64,000 bases of DNA. Source: Ophiura sarsii. Its lineage: Eukaryota > Echinodermata > Ophiuroidea > Amphilepidida > Ophiuridae. Location of the stretch: NCBI GenBank assembly GCA_035610835.1, contig CM069447.1:60643048-60707047 (forward strand). Direction: 5' to 3'. The notes below the pieces were generated by a model. That model was not told the origin of the DNA. It did no database searches and was given only the letters and a program-made list of their open reading frames with translations. Below are positions 41,946 through 54,189 of the stretch, piece after piece; the stretch's first letter is position 1, and each line of letters opens with the position of its first letter. The position numbers were made by a program, and so were the translations under genes.

Positions 41946-42329
41946 GGTGGACTTAAGATTGTGTGTGAATTGTGCTCTTCTTGATGTTTTGTGGCAATTG
42001 TTGTAAAAACCTGCAAAGTATAATCACAGCAGACCATCCTCCCAGCAAGACAGACTGATATCAAACACATTGGGTAATGCCAATGACTGAAACTTCAATT
42101 ATTACACCTCATACATATTTATAAGGGTATCCTCTTTTTTTTATTGGTTCATTTTTAACCAAGTCGGATCAATAAAAAAAACTTGGTTTTGGATGACTGG
42201 TGACCTCCCTCCGCTCCGTGTCGGGAGGTAGTCGTAGTCACCAGTCATCCAACACCACGGGGCCAGTAGTTTGCACTACTTTCCCTCAAACCAATTTGTA
42301 TTTGTTAACTACTAATAGTCTATTTCCCT

Positions 42330-42495
42330 TCCATGTGACAGTGACGTCATTGCGTCTTTCACTGACGCAGTTAATAAACGTGTGTGCACTCTTGGCGCTA
42401 ACATATATACACACACGTAGAAAGGCTAAAGATGCATATGCGCGGGTAAGTGCTGCGCTTGTAAAGTTACGTCACTGCCCAGAGGAAGTTAAATA
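42330..42495 (+). repeat. Dispersed 185-bp repeat, copy 2
   Basis: Shares the ACGCACACG/CGTGTGCG core, GCGCTTGTAAAGTTACGTCA and CTGCCCAGAGGAAG. Followed immediately by a mariner-type MITE at 42506. Confidence 0.6.
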
Positions 42496-42505
42496 GCTCT
42501 ATATA

Positions 42506-42723
42506 CAGTGTGTCCCCCATCAAAAATGGGTCCAAACATTGGACAGCAAATAACTTATTTGTTTTATTGACAAAAATGTATTATTATATATTTTGTCCTT
42601 ACATTTGGTTAATTCCATGCAACTTTCTGAGCTACACGGTGTTAAAATGAAAAAAAAGGAAGATTGTTTTATTTTGTAAGTTATCAGCTCTCCTGTTTTT
42701 GGACACATTTTAGGGACACACTG
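42506..42723. mobile_element. TA-flanked MITE with CAGTGTGTCCC ends
   Basis: Left CAGTGTGTCCCCCATCAAAA, right inverse CAGTGTGTCCCTAAAATGTG; TA on both sides. Mariner-like. Confidence 0.8.
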
Positions 42724-42778
42724 TAATGCTTAAGCCATTGATATATGTCAACAATTTAACAATATTGCACTGGCATCC

Positions 42779-43036
42779 CAGGGGGAGGGGGTACTCACAT
42801 ATATAAAGTATACAGGTATATGCCGCTCTGATAGGTTGGGCTTTTTTTGCACACAAAAAACGAAACATGGGGTATGATTTGTGCGGAAATACCCTAAACA
42901 TGGGTATCAAATCGCCAACAAAGAAACCCCAGTCAAATCAGCCATTTTTGAAGGAAAAAAACCTCCTATAAGTTGGTAAGGATTTCAAACCTCCAGCGGC
43001 ACACCCTAGTCAAACAATATTTGAGTACTCTCCCCC
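42779..43036. mobile_element. Relative of the CCCGGGGGGGTACTC element
   Basis: CAGGGGGAGGGGGTACTCAC at left and GAGTACTCTCCCCCTG at right. Interior ATGCCGCTCTGATAGGTTGG and CCTCCAGCGGCACACC parallel 36657-37065 in reverse. Confidence 0.7.
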
Positions 43037-43207
43037 TGCATTTGGCACATCAGCAGCAGAGGCAAGTTAAGAGTCAGGTTAACAATTTCACAGTTATTAA
43101 AGGTGAGACTTTGTGGTTTAAACATGGGAATATGCATAAATTGTGATTTTGACTTGTCTTTGCTCAAGAAAAAACATAGGCCATATTCATTCACAGAAGA
43201 AAAACTA

Positions 43208-43421
43208 TAGTTTGATCAGTTCCAACTTGGCGAAGCCTCCTTACAGCAGCAAATGAATACAGACAGACGCAATAACGCGTGAAGACAACAAGTGTATTGT
43301 GCATCCTATGCGTTTCGCATGCGAACAACATCCACAAACTAGTGCGTGTGACCATAATCGCATGTGTACGCTTGGATTACTTATGCAAATATTTCTCGCA
43401 AATTTGGAACTGATTAAACTA
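43208..43421. mobile_element. MITE with TAGTTTAATCAGTTC ends, copy 4
   Basis: Left TAGTTTGATCAGTTCCAACT, right (inverted) TAGTTTAATCAGTTCCAAAT, with the GCGCA/CGCATG-rich interior. Confidence 0.8.
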
Positions 43422-44570
43422 TAGCTCTATATTTATTTTGGGTCTAGAATTAGATGGTAATTACTCCTATAATTAAATTTCTGTCCCGTCTTTGTGCAAA
43501 ATATAGCCCAACATTTAAACTGCTTCCATTTTCTAGATGTTGTCAGGTTTGTTTTCTAATAATATTTTTCCTTTGTTTATCACAGTTAGGGTTAAGAGGA
43601 GAAATCGTAGTTGGCAAACAATGCACTATGTCAAACTGTGACAAACTTATTATATCCCATAATGCATAATAAAGTGTGATCTTCAGACGTATCAGTTCAT
43701 CGTGAGTACAACAAAGTATCTTCTCATAAGTCATGTGATCTCTGCTATAGACCCTAGAGTCTATGTTTCTACACACACTCTTACAGTGTTAGCTCTCGCC
43801 CATCGTCATGCCTTGATGAACAATTGAATGACCGCGCGACTTTAAATATCAGGTGTATCCATGCTGTGCGCATTCAAACTTACAATCATAAGCGTATTAG
43901 CCGTAATCGCCTTTAATGAATGAATAGATCGAGGTCATGATACTATTGATTGAAAAGGTTTGTCGGCATAAAAAATAGTTTGCTGGATTCGTGTAACTTT
44001 TTTTCATCAAATCCATGAATAGGTTATTTCATATTGGTTGAAATTGGTTCAAAACAGTGATCATTAGTGAAAAAAAACCAAATCTGGAGAGAAGAAACAC
44101 AGTCCTCCCCAGTGATATTGATGAATCCACTAATGATCAGCATTTAGCTGGTCAAATCCAAGGCTCAAAACTGCATGTTTGTAAGGGAACCTGTATAACT
44201 TGATACACATGTCATTTTGATTTTATTGCCATGTTTTTAAATCGTGGTGCATTATTTGCCGACTACGATTTCTCCTCTTGTTAGGGTTCATGCGTGTCAT
44301 TAGTCAATAAAATTCGCCAACCATTTGTATTTCTTGTCTATATATTCAAACAATCAACTTTGAATGTTTGATCAGTTGACTAAACAGCACTTGATGTTTT
44401 GTTACAGTATAATATATTTCTATAATTTATAAAATTGTAATATAACTTTGTATATTGATATCAATCCGTCCTAATTAAGGTTTGATCTTCCATATGTTTG
44501 TAAATAAACTTTTTAATAAAAAAATTTAAAAAATTCTTTGTTTTCTCTTTTGTTGAAGCATAAAGATCAG
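43422..44570. other. Intergenic AT-rich stretch
   Basis: No gene or element recognised, apart from an inverted pair around GATTTCTCCTCTT (44266) and AAGAGGAGAAATC (43592), which may be distant ends of one element. Confidence 0.4.
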
Positions 44571-44689
44571 TCAGTTCCAAATTGGCGGACCGGCTTACAG
44601 CAGCAGATAATTTTAGATTAGTGCAGGTGCGCAAAAAGAAATGAGCGCAACATACAGAAACCAGCATTCGAAATAGCAATAATCCGTGC

Positions 44690-44975
44690 CACAAAACGTG
44701 GCGGATAACCATTTTTTTCTTGCTGGTTATCCGATCGATAATCAAGATTTTGACACCAAAACAATTGAAACAATTGCGGATACCAACAAATAGTAGCAGA
44801 TAACCAAAATCTTCTGCTGGGTTATCTGCTGGATAACCAGCTTATTTTTCTTATTTCTAAAGGACCTGTCACACTGTTGCGTATAAAGCTAACATGTGCC
44901 TGACGTTTTGGAAATTTGGGTGTACGTTCGTGTATGTTGTCATTTGTGTATGACATATTTGGCATATGAAGAGCT
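44690..44975 (-). repeat. Dispersed repeat, copy 2, with a GGTTATC hairpin cluster
   Basis: Inverse of 40615-40781 from about 44805. Upstream, GGATAACC and GGTTATCC alternate several times (44700-44845), forming nested hairpins. Confidence 0.7.
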
Positions 44976-45084
44976 CTATTCCAAAAGGAATCAACTCCAC
45001 TTTTTGTCGAAATTGAGTTAGGTGCAGAACATGAAAGAGAGTTACGAAATACATCTTTTACACTTTGTTCTACATCTTAGGCCA

Positions 45085-45420
45085 AAAAAAAAGTTGTGTT
45101 GCCTCAGCGACCGACCCTAAAATCGTAAAAACTAGGGTCACATTTTTTTTTTTTTTTAAATTTAGATTTTAATTTGTCTAAATGTTACTATTTCTTGCTT
45201 GAAATGAATAAGTAAGCCCAAATAAATGTTTTTTTAGACTATTGTCACACTAGAAACATTAGTTAAATTGACATATGGGCCTATACAAATTTTGTCTTAA
45301 CATAAACCATATATTTTTCAGCCCCCCCCCCCCAAAAAAAAAATGTTGACCGACCGACCGACCCAATTTTAAATTTTTGGCACTTGAGGGCAACACAACA
45401 TCTTTTTTTTTGGCCTTAAG
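45085..45420. repeat. AT-rich repeat with GACCGACCCTAAAATC
   Basis: GCGACCGACCCTAAAATCGT at left and GACCGACCGACCCAATTTTA near right. AGAACCGACCCTAAAATCTC at 6828 is the same motif. Homopolymer runs flank it. No gene seen. Confidence 0.55.
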
Positions 45421-46790
45421 CATGTTCGGGTCAAAAGTTATGGAAATTTGAATATAATTCACTATTTTATAAGCCAAAATGGTAGAAATATGGTTCTTTT
45501 ATCATGGTAAAACATTGATAGGAATGTCCTTAATGAAATGCAATGAAGAAAACACATAATGTATGGGATTATTGTTTTTAAAATTGCACACAAACATAAG
45601 TGTTGTTATTTTTTTAAATGTGCCAAATTGTCCAAATTGTCAGTTTTTTCAAGAAAAAACAAAATGTCAAAATTTAAAAAGTTGAGGTATTTGAATGCAG
45701 TTTTCTGTTTTCAATGTGATTTGATAATGTCTTTCAGGTGTACCTTAATTGAAAATAACAACGTTTACCTTATTTGAAAACAACGATTGTTTAGTAAAGT
45801 GGTTTTTGAAATTGGTCGAAACATTTATGTTCCAAAAGGGATCAACTCCACTAGTTTCCGAAAATAAAGAATGACATAGGAAATACAGTGAAAATAAAAA
45901 ATGAAATCAAACCTGTTTTTAAGCTTACACATAAAATATCTTTCATATGGCAGAAAATTAGCATAATGAAAGAAGTGCAACATCCTTAATTTAAAAAACG
46001 TTGCTTTTCTCCTATTTCACTTAGGCCAACAAAAAAAAGGGGTTGTCTCAAATGACATGAGAGACTAAAAATCTAATGCGGTCTGCGGATTTTTTTGTTG
46101 TTGAATTTTTTTCAATTAAGACATGATCGTCATTTGTTTGGCCAAAAAGTTGGATTTTGCAAGATTTTTTGAGAATTTTCTTTTTTTAAATAAATTGTAA
46201 AATAAAAAAAGATGGAAAAATAAAAGCTAACGCGAGCGGTTTCGGGAATGCGCGTGGGTCATTTGAGACCAACCTTTTTTTTCTTCTATTTATTTGTCAG
46301 CTGTTCGGCCATATACGTCGCTCAAGAAGAAACCTACACCAAATGTGCTAAACGTTCACACAGCAAATGCTCAACGTAGCGTATTAATCACAACGCATGT
46401 TATCATGCACTCAAAATTTTGAACATGTTCCCTTTCACGAACTTACACCCAAATTTTCAAAACATCAGGCTCTATACGCAACAGTGTGACGGGACCTAAA
46501 CGCTAACAGAAAGCGACAGTCTCAGGCATGATTATGTGTGTGCTGTGCAGGGTTGTCACTAGACTGATTTTAGTGCCTGCTAAACTTTCTATCTCATGGA
46601 TCATTTTCCAGCTGTTATGAAAGTTAAATATGCAGCTTCTTCATTTTTGTGCCAGTCGGCAAGACCTCAAATCCCCTTGAGCGCCGGTTGGTCAGCCTGA
46701 GTGCTTGTTGCTGCCGACCAGTGTAGTGACAACCCTGTATGCTGTGCACCTTATTACAATCTTTAATACGATTAGTAAGTTGTGGACAAT
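45421..46790. other. Intergenic stretch between repeats
   Basis: AT-rich. A piece of the GTGTGACAGGTCC repeat lies at 46430-46500. No exon or RNA gene recognised. Confidence 0.4.
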
Positions 46791-47385
46791 ATGTAGTGTG
46801 ATCAAGCAAAATGAGTCTGAAGTCGGTCAGGTTCAATTTTTTATTGTTCTTTTAGATTACATACATGATTTGAAAAGCTATATTTTGCAGAAAACCCCAT
46901 TAAGATTGGTCAACTGGTTTCAAAGATATGAGCAGTTGAAGGGTTGCAAAAAAAGCAGGATTATCTCCTTTGTTTGGTTATCTTAAAGGTAGATGACCCG
47001 ATTTTCAACTTGATGTTTTCTATTTTACATGAAAGGTCATCCTTAAAATTGTTGCATTCCAAAGTTTGAGTTGCATATATCTCCAATGGTTCTATTTTAA
47101 GAAGCGCAAGGTCAAAAGACATGTGCCCATTGAGTAGTACATAGACTGGTTGGTGGTTAACCACCTTTGGCAGTAATTCACCACATTTCAGCCTATAATT
47201 TCCAAATGAAACATTTCTGGCCCCTAATATTTTACAGACATAATGAGAAAAAATATGGGGATTCTTCTGATACCAAAATATCTTGATGTGAACAAAAAAT
47301 CATAGCCCCAAAATAATGATCAGGTCATATACCTTTAAAACCAATATTTGCAAGTTCCGATTCATTTTACTTGATCACATCACAT
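46791..47385. mobile_element. MITE with ATGTGATGTGATCAAG ends, interrupted by a TTAA element
   Basis: Left ATGTAGTGTGATCAAGCAAA, right (inverted) ATGTGATGTGATCAAGTAAA. The right half contains a TTAA-flanked MITE at 46983-47338, giving a nested pair. Confidence 0.72.
46983..47338. mobile_element. TTAA-flanked MITE (AGGTAGATG ends), copy 1
   Basis: Ends TTAAAGGTAGATGACC and (inverted) TTAAAGGTATATGACC. An inverted-orientation relative at 49331-49662 shares GGTGGTTAACCACC and TTTTCAACTTGATGTTTTCT. Confidence 0.75.
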
Positions 47386-47838
47386 AATCCTTACAAACTT
47401 GACACAGAAAATAAATTGGAGCAACTCAAGTGAATGATTTAGACCTTGGTTTAATTCCCACATTAAATTAAAAGAACAATCACACATATACAATACATGG
47501 CTGTGTCAGAATTACAAAGTATATCAAAGTTTAGAGGTGAACGACAAGATGAATATATACCTTGTGTAGATCTAAACAAACATTAATTGGTTGCAGAATA
47601 TCTTTAGAGAAAGATGACGATGGCAAGAAATGTGTAATTATTAACAGCAAACAGCTCTAACCTATTAAATCTCTGTATTTTTACATTATAACACGACTAC
47701 AATCACTATTATACTTGAGTTGGTTTACTGCAAGAGAGAATGCTGTGAATCTAACCACTGATCTAAACTCCTCAACAACAAAAAGTTGAGAAATTATTTT
47801 CAATTACAATTTTTTGGATATTTTGTGATATATTAATT

Positions 47839-48076
47839 TGTGATGCAGCACTTCAAAAGGGGGGACATTGCAGGTGAAGTCAATTTTGGTTTTATTGTGT
47901 GCTCTCAGGGCATTTTCTAAGCTTTAAAATGACACCAAATGTATCGAGGCATTAAGATTTTATGAGTGAAAATGACTCCTAAATTCTTATTATTTTTCTC
48001 TCTTTTTTTCTGTCCGTTTTCATCTATATCTTGAAACACACAGCCGCAAAGTCCCCCTTTTGATGTACTGCATCAC
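47839..48076. mobile_element. MITE with TGTGATGCAGCAC ends, copy 2
   Basis: Left TGTGATGCAGCACTTCAAAA, right (inverted) TGTGATGCAGTACATCAAAA. Interior shared with copy 1 (GTCCGTTTTCATCTATATCT). Confidence 0.85.
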
Positions 48077-48084
48077 AGATTGTG

Positions 48085-48300
48085 TTTCATATCAATGAAA
48101 AGCTGATGTGTTATTCCTCTGTACAACTATACCTCATTCATAGCAATCACTTGTTTCAGTGCTTGGCCACCTGCTTGAGAATACAAGGAAAGATTCAGAT
48201 TTAGACCTCCCCATTATTCTCAAGCAAGTGGCTTAGCACTATGAATGTGGTATCATTGTAAAGATGAACATGTAAGCTTTCTATTTATGTACAACTCTAT
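48085..48300. mobile_element. MITE of the GAAAGCTGATGTG family, copy 2
   Basis: Left ATCAATGAAAAGCTGATGTG; the right arm is AAGATGAACATGTAAGCTTT. Shares TAGCAATCACTTGTTTCAGT with copy 1. Confidence 0.7.
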
Positions 48301-49330
48301 GAATATCAACAAAATATACGCACAATTGTGATTGATGGGGGGGATCTGAATTTTGTTGAGGTGTAACTGCCTCTTTCCTCAAGTATTAATGGATGTTAAA
48401 AAGACTCTAAAATTGATTACTATGTACTAACTGGACAAGTTATGACAATTCAAGCAGAGATGCAAGTTTTCAGGTGATTATTTATGATTACAGGACATTT
48501 TCCACTAAAAAACTATGCAATTTTATTCATTTTCAGCCCATTTTAACAATTTTTGCTCCCATTTATGGGGGTGGTTATTTTCAGATTTGTTTCACCATAT
48601 CAGGATGTTGAGTGATACTGAGTCTAACATAAAAATACAAAATATCACCAGATGATGATTGATACAAATTGTCAGCTTCTGCAATTTCTGTTGGTTTAAC
48701 ATCTAATCGCCTATTTTCATCAACAAATTCCAAAAACCTCATTAGTATAAAACTAAATTATTTCAACCCAAAAGTGTCGGAGTTGGTTTTCAAACTGCAA
48801 TGTTAAGAACTACTTTTTAATATACTCCTTTCGGTGATTCACTGTCATCATGCGTATTTCAAATTGTATGATAATTTATAGGCTTGTACGCAGTATTGCC
48901 CTCTGAGACCTGTTACCACATATTAATGAGCGTTAATTAGCCAGTGTGCATTAGAAGATATGGTCCAATACATATGCCAAAAATCAATAGAAAACAAAGA
49001 AGTTTTTCAACTTCAATGTGAAGCAATTATGACATTTTGCATATCGTTATAAAGCTTGTTTTCTGAGCATTTTGAATCTGGAAAAACCTAAAAATAAAAC
49101 TTTCCGACTTTTAAACTCTCATTTTGTGATGACAGGTCTCGTATTGAAATATCCTGACTGCTGTCGTCTGCTAAAATGGGTCAAATCTTATTTTGTTCAT
49201 TGAACTTGCGTTATCTTTGAGATAATCCAAAAGAGTTTGACCAACAGTTGTGGTACTACATTTCACACAACCTCTATGAAAGTATACTTAAAAAATGAAA
49301 TAATTATCTATCTTACAGCAAACCAACTTA
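48301..49330. other. Intergenic stretch
   Basis: AT-rich; no gene, element end or RNA recognised. Confidence 0.4.
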
Positions 49331-49662
49331 GTTAAAAGTGTATGTTCCGATCACTTTTTTTGGCTATGATTTTATTTTCACATTTTCTCATTATGTCTGT
49401 AAAATCTTAGGGGCCAGAAATGTTCCATTCAGAAATTATAGGATAAAAATGTGATTAAATACTGCTAAAGGTGGTTAACCACCCACCAGTTTGTGTACTA
49501 CTCAATGGGCAATTTTTTGTGACCTTGTACTTCTAAAAATAGAACCATTGGAGTTATGCAACTCAAACTTTGGAATTCAACAATTTTAAGGGTGACCTTT
49601 CATATAAAATAGAAAACATCAAGTTGAAAATCGGGCCCGCGATCAGAACATCTACCTTTAAC
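49331..49662. mobile_element. TTAA-flanked MITE, copy 2 in opposite orientation
   Basis: Reverse-complement relative of 46983-47338 over about 330 bp, including GGTGGTTAACCACC. Ends TTAAAAGTGTATGTTCCGAT and (inverted) TTAAAGGTAGATGTTCTGAT. Confidence 0.75.
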
Positions 49663-49788
49663 CTTCTTATATTTAAATTCGTATGTACATTTATATTGTT
49701 ATTAGTCAATCATTGAAACACATTAATATTCAAGTTACTATCATTGCACACCCTGTTAATATATTGCATAGGACAAGTTGGAGATATA

Positions 49789-50039
49789 TGTGACGCGATC
49801 AAGAGGAATGAGTCGGATGTCGACCCTGTCGAAAATGAGTTTTTAATACAGTTTTAAAGAAGACACCTAGAGCTTTCAGAAACTGAAAACCCCATGTCTA
49901 TACGACGTTTTGTTCTAAAGTTATGTCAAATTGTATACATGAATTTCCATCAAAACTTATGTAAGCCACCATTTTGAATTGGCCATATCTCAATTTGGGA
50001 TTCCCCGACATCCGACTCATTCCTCTTGATCGCGTCACA
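49789..50039. mobile_element. MITE with TGTGACGCGATCAAGAGG ends, second copy
   Basis: Very similar to 40881-41131, with the interior in opposite orientation (ACATGAATTTCCATCAAAAC). TA-flanked. Confidence 0.88.
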
Positions 50040-50738
50040 TATAGAGAATGTTATTGCTTATTGAAATTACAGGGTGACCCAGAAAAAATACCCATAGTTA
50101 GGCTATATTAAAAAAATCTTTTGTCTCAAAGCTCGTCCAGGTATTAGCTAAAACTATACAAAATAAGAAATGTAAGGGTCAAAACTAGTCAAAGCTGTCA
50201 ATCTAAGGGGTCCTGGACCCCTGGACTCCTTAAAATGCCATCCCTGACATACAGCATGTTTTTAGACAGCACATGTCGACACGGATGAAAATCCCCAAAT
50301 TAAAACGCACCTCAACCGGTATTTGCCCGCTCACACCGGCGAAGATTCCTCTTTTGTCTTTTGACAAAGGATAATACCGGTTGATTCCAGTTAGAAAAGC
50401 CGGCTTTCGGCCGTGTAAACACGCACCGTTCCAGCTGATTGTGTTTGCCCGGGGAAGGCGGAATCAGGCAGTATGTGATATGACCTTCCGGAAGCATTTA
50501 TGGTAATGAGGTCATCAGGCAATTTCCCGTCAAAACTCAGCTGGCAACCAAAATGTTGGTCTCGTGCTCAACAAATTTTAATTCGTTTAATTGGTTAAAA
50601 CGGAGTAATTCTGTTATACCCTTCACAGAGGTATACATAGTGCATGATTTTTAAGAACGACGCATACTACCGATGTAGGTGTGCAGGGTTTAACAGAATT
50701 ATGCCGGTTAAAACAACTGACTTTTTTCAATCAGAAAA

Positions 50739-50989
50739 GGTTTCCTAACACTAACACGCTGCAGAGCTATTGGTTTTGTTTATACAAAACAGATTTTTCA
50801 GAAACCGTTCCCAACTTTCAAGGTCTATCTCAAGAATTACAGAACCAATACTCGGCATTTTGTACTTATTTCAATGCATTTCTCATGGTGATTCCAAATA
50901 TGGTAATGAAATTCAGTAATTTTAACATTTTTGAAACATTTTGTGAAGTTTTGGAACGTCGTCTGCAGACGCCTGCCGCGTAGTGTTAA
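50739..50989. mobile_element. MITE with TTAACACTA ends, copy 2
   Basis: Reverse-complement relative of 15978-16198 (CATTTCTCATGGTGATTCCA, TATGGTAATGAAAT). Plus-strand open frames here are fortuitous. Confidence 0.78.
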
Positions 50990-51639
50990 TAAAAACAAGT
51001 TACACATGTGATATGATGCAATAACAAGAATGTGTGCTGACATTTACCCATCAACTTGAGACAACACAAAGTAAAGTCATTATCACCACCAAAGGAAATT
51101 GTGTTTGCAGTATAAAACAATAATTAAATACGAGCAGGTACACCAAAAGGCATCGCATGTCAATCTCGCAAGATTAATCAAATTAATTTATATAAGGAGA
51201 CGGGGGAAAACCCTGTTCTATTGGCCTGGCTGACCCATTTTTGTTTGTTCTTTGATTTCAACTTCTTATTTTAGAAAGTTTTTTGCAATTTTTATGAAAT
51301 TTTTGAAAATCACACAAATTTCCAAAAAATTTTCAGAGAAAAAACAAATAACATGCCTGACAGACTGACTCTTCCTATAGAGGTCCGTTAGCTCATAGAA
51401 CAGGGATCTGTTTTTTCCGTCGCCTTAAAATACAAATACGACATACGATGATAGCTTTCATATTATTTTAAAAACTGTTAGTAATTCCTTTAGAAATACT
51501 ACAACCAAAATCCCAATCCTCTATCATGAAGATACTTCTCTCATCCCAGTTAATGTGGTAAAAGTTCATCATGTTAACCCAAAAGTTCATCATGTTAACC
51601 CTAACTCCGGTTTAGGGTTTTTGACCGGGATCACGATTT
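50990..51639. other. Intergenic stretch
   Basis: AT-rich; a 17-bp direct duplication, AAAGTTCATCATGTTAA, lies at about 51560 and 51582. No gene seen. Confidence 0.4.
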
Positions 51640-51745
51640 TTGAGGAAAAAACGCCAACTGAATCTCCAGGAACCTGTCGGGATTCGATCTGGGGACCCTC
51701 CGTTCTCAAGACCCACATCCCACCCACTAAGCCACGGCCCTCAGC
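51640..51745 (-). repeat. tRNA-like SINE piece
   Basis: The minus strand has GCCGTGGCTTAGTGGGTGGG (A-box-like), GTCTTGAGAAC (anticodon-loop-like) and CAGATCGAATCCCGAC (B-box). It resembles a degenerate tRNA with a long variable arm. Not a working tRNA. Confidence 0.5.
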
Positions 51746-52049
51746 TACACATTTGCGCAGTATACTGCGCTCACTATATAGGCTCAGTTGACTACGTCAT
51801 CGAAAACCGACGGTGCATGCGTTTGGAGAGGGATTTAGGATTAGCATTTTTTAGCACTAAGGGGGGTTAGGGTTAATAGTTTGATCATTATGATGCTTAT
51901 TACACAGTGGAACTCTGCACTGGATATGATTCTGATTTATTCAGCGGCATTCATGAGGTTATGCCATGGGGGATGATTTCTTTTTCTCAAGTTGTTAAAA
52001 GTCAATTTGATGTCACAATTCAAGTTTAATTGTTAAAAATCCAAAACTC

Positions 52050-52300
52050 CACACATTATAAAATGATAGTCAGTGAAAAAACTTCACTGACCATCATGTA
52101 CTTGAACCTGGGACCTCTGGATCTTTAGACCAGCGCTCTACCACCTGAGCTAATGAGTCGGATGGGGAAGAACGGCGATTATATCTATAAGCCTTCAGTT
52201 CAATCCTATCTCATCTGACTCATTAGCTCAGTTGACAGAGGTCCCAGGTTCAAATCCAGGAAGGTCAGTGAAAAATGTCATTTATAATGTGTGGATTTAC
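52050..52300. mobile_element. Inverted-repeat element built of two tRNA-like arms
   Basis: The outer ends CCACACATTATAAAATGATA and (inverted) CCACACATTATAAATGACAT are mirrored. Inside, the minus strand (52100-52165) has ATTAGCTCAGGTGGTAGAGC, loop CTAAAGA and GAGGTCCCAGGTTCAA, like tRNA-Phe with anticodon AAA. The plus strand (52220-52262) has TTAGCTCAGTTGACAGAGGT and CCCAGGTTCAAATCC with the anticodon arm missing. Acceptor stems do not close. Confidence 0.72.
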
Positions 52301-52384
52301 AAAGAAATAATATTTACTCGCATCGATTTACCCACATGATGAATTTACATTTAAAAAGGTCCATTTCTACATACATTACCAGCA

Positions 52385-52500
52385 TTTATAATATTCTAGC
52401 CAAATTTGGCATACAATGGACTATGATTTAACAATACTTTCTTTTTTAGTAAGTGGCATTATTGTGCATTTATAATATTCTAGCCAAATTTGGCAATGGG
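52385..52500. repeat. Short direct duplication of 30 bp
   Basis: GCATTTATAATATTCTAGCC followed by AAATTTGGCA occurs at about 52382 and again at 52466. Confidence 0.85.
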
Positions 52501-53374
52501 ATATGTACAACATGATTGGACAAAGATCTAATCTAGGATTGGCTCAATATATTCAAATTATCTCATCATCATACAATGAATCCCTATATAAAAATAATAC
52601 TTGATCTTACGACTGAGGTAATCTATAATAATACTTATTACAGTTTGAGTACATTTTTATTTTGTTTACAATCAGTGAAGAGCATTTAAAGTGTAAAGAC
52701 TATAATTTTTTACATAATTACGTTATTTACTTTTTGATAACATTAATACATTTTCATTATAAAGTAGCTAGCGATATATTTATTTCGTTTATTCTTTGAA
52801 AAATTGTAAGTAGGCTATATTTTTATGGTGAGAAGAATGATGATTTATTATGCTGGATTAAAGGGAACTTGTATGTTTGAATTATGAGCATATTTTACTA
52901 AATTTCAAAAAATTGCATAAAGTTTCTCATGAATGGACAACAGTTGGATTGTTGACTTACATAAACCTGTTCCTACCAATATTTCATGAAAAATTTCAAA
53001 TCAAAATTTATCAGCAAACAATTTAATTATTTGTTTCAATTTAAAGGTATTTTCTGAACTCGTACACACACACTTTAAAATGTTGATCAACTATATACTA
53101 CACAACAATACTACTACATACCCTTCAACAGTTATTATGGTCTCTGAGAACCATATTGCATTGATGGGCGTTAAAAAAACAATTCAACTACGTGTATAAA
53201 AACATTCTATGATGGAAAGATCCTCAAAAAGGATGAAATAAGAATTGTCAACTTATGATCAAATTATTGTCAAATATGATCAAAAGTAGCGTAACTTTCC
53301 TTACATTTTCTTTATAAACTCATCACAAAATGCAATCACTAATTTGTCAGATAGTTTGTGAGATATTCATATTA

Positions 53375-53700
53375 TGTTACATATCAGTGGAGAGCTTCAG
53401 AGCTCAGTCACTTGCTTGAAATTGTGGCGAGGTCTCATTCATAAAGTACCAAATTAAACACTATTTTGTGCTAAAAAAAGAGTCTTCTGTTCAATGAAGT
53501 GTTACATTGACAACTAAGTGATAACTTTTGAGCATAAGATGGTGATGATTTTGACACATTCGGATAGAGACCTCCCATCTTCCCAAGCATGTTGCGGAGC
53601 ACTGAAACAGGTGATTGCTACAAATTTGAAATCATTACAAAGATGAACGCATCATGATCAGCTTTGCATTTATGTGCAAAACACTATGAACATAAACATT
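53375..53700. mobile_element. MITE of the GAAAGCTGATGTG family, copy 3
   Basis: CATATCAGTGGAGAGCTTCA at left; GATCAGCTTTGCATTTATGT at right. The centre includes GAGCACTGAAACAGGTGATT as in the other copies. Arms are diverged. Confidence 0.6.
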
Positions 53701-54189
53701 ATAGGCAATTGAAGAAAGAAAAAAAAGTGTTTTGAGTGGTTTATTTGAACACATATTATTTGAATTTCTCTAAATGTGGATACATTGGATAATAGTCCTA
53801 CGGCACATATCCACCTGGTCACAGTCAGACACACGAGGGAACACTCTGCATCAACTCACTGCGCATGCTTGAAAACGCGCACATTTCCAGGAACCAACCG
53901 GAGCAGTAGATTGAGTTTACGTATTTTGCACCACCACGCATATCCGTCTGACCATATTTGGGATGAGATTGACCGTGCATTCTTTTACGCGAGGTAAACT
54001 TCATATGATGTGTGCCGATTGTCAACTAATTATTATTATTATTTATATGGGCCTTCCAAACGGTACAATAAAAGTGTGTGCTGAATATTGTGCACCAAGT
54101 TCCCGGATGTGCATCCAATATTCAAAAAAATATTGCCGTCAAATATTTATTTGTGCGGCGCAGAATATGTGCGTGTGAGTATATATGCG

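Noticed and set aside
52100..52165. Functional tRNA-Phe(AAA)
   Set aside because: The acceptor stem does not pair, the anticodon stem has a mismatch, and it lies in a foldback element.
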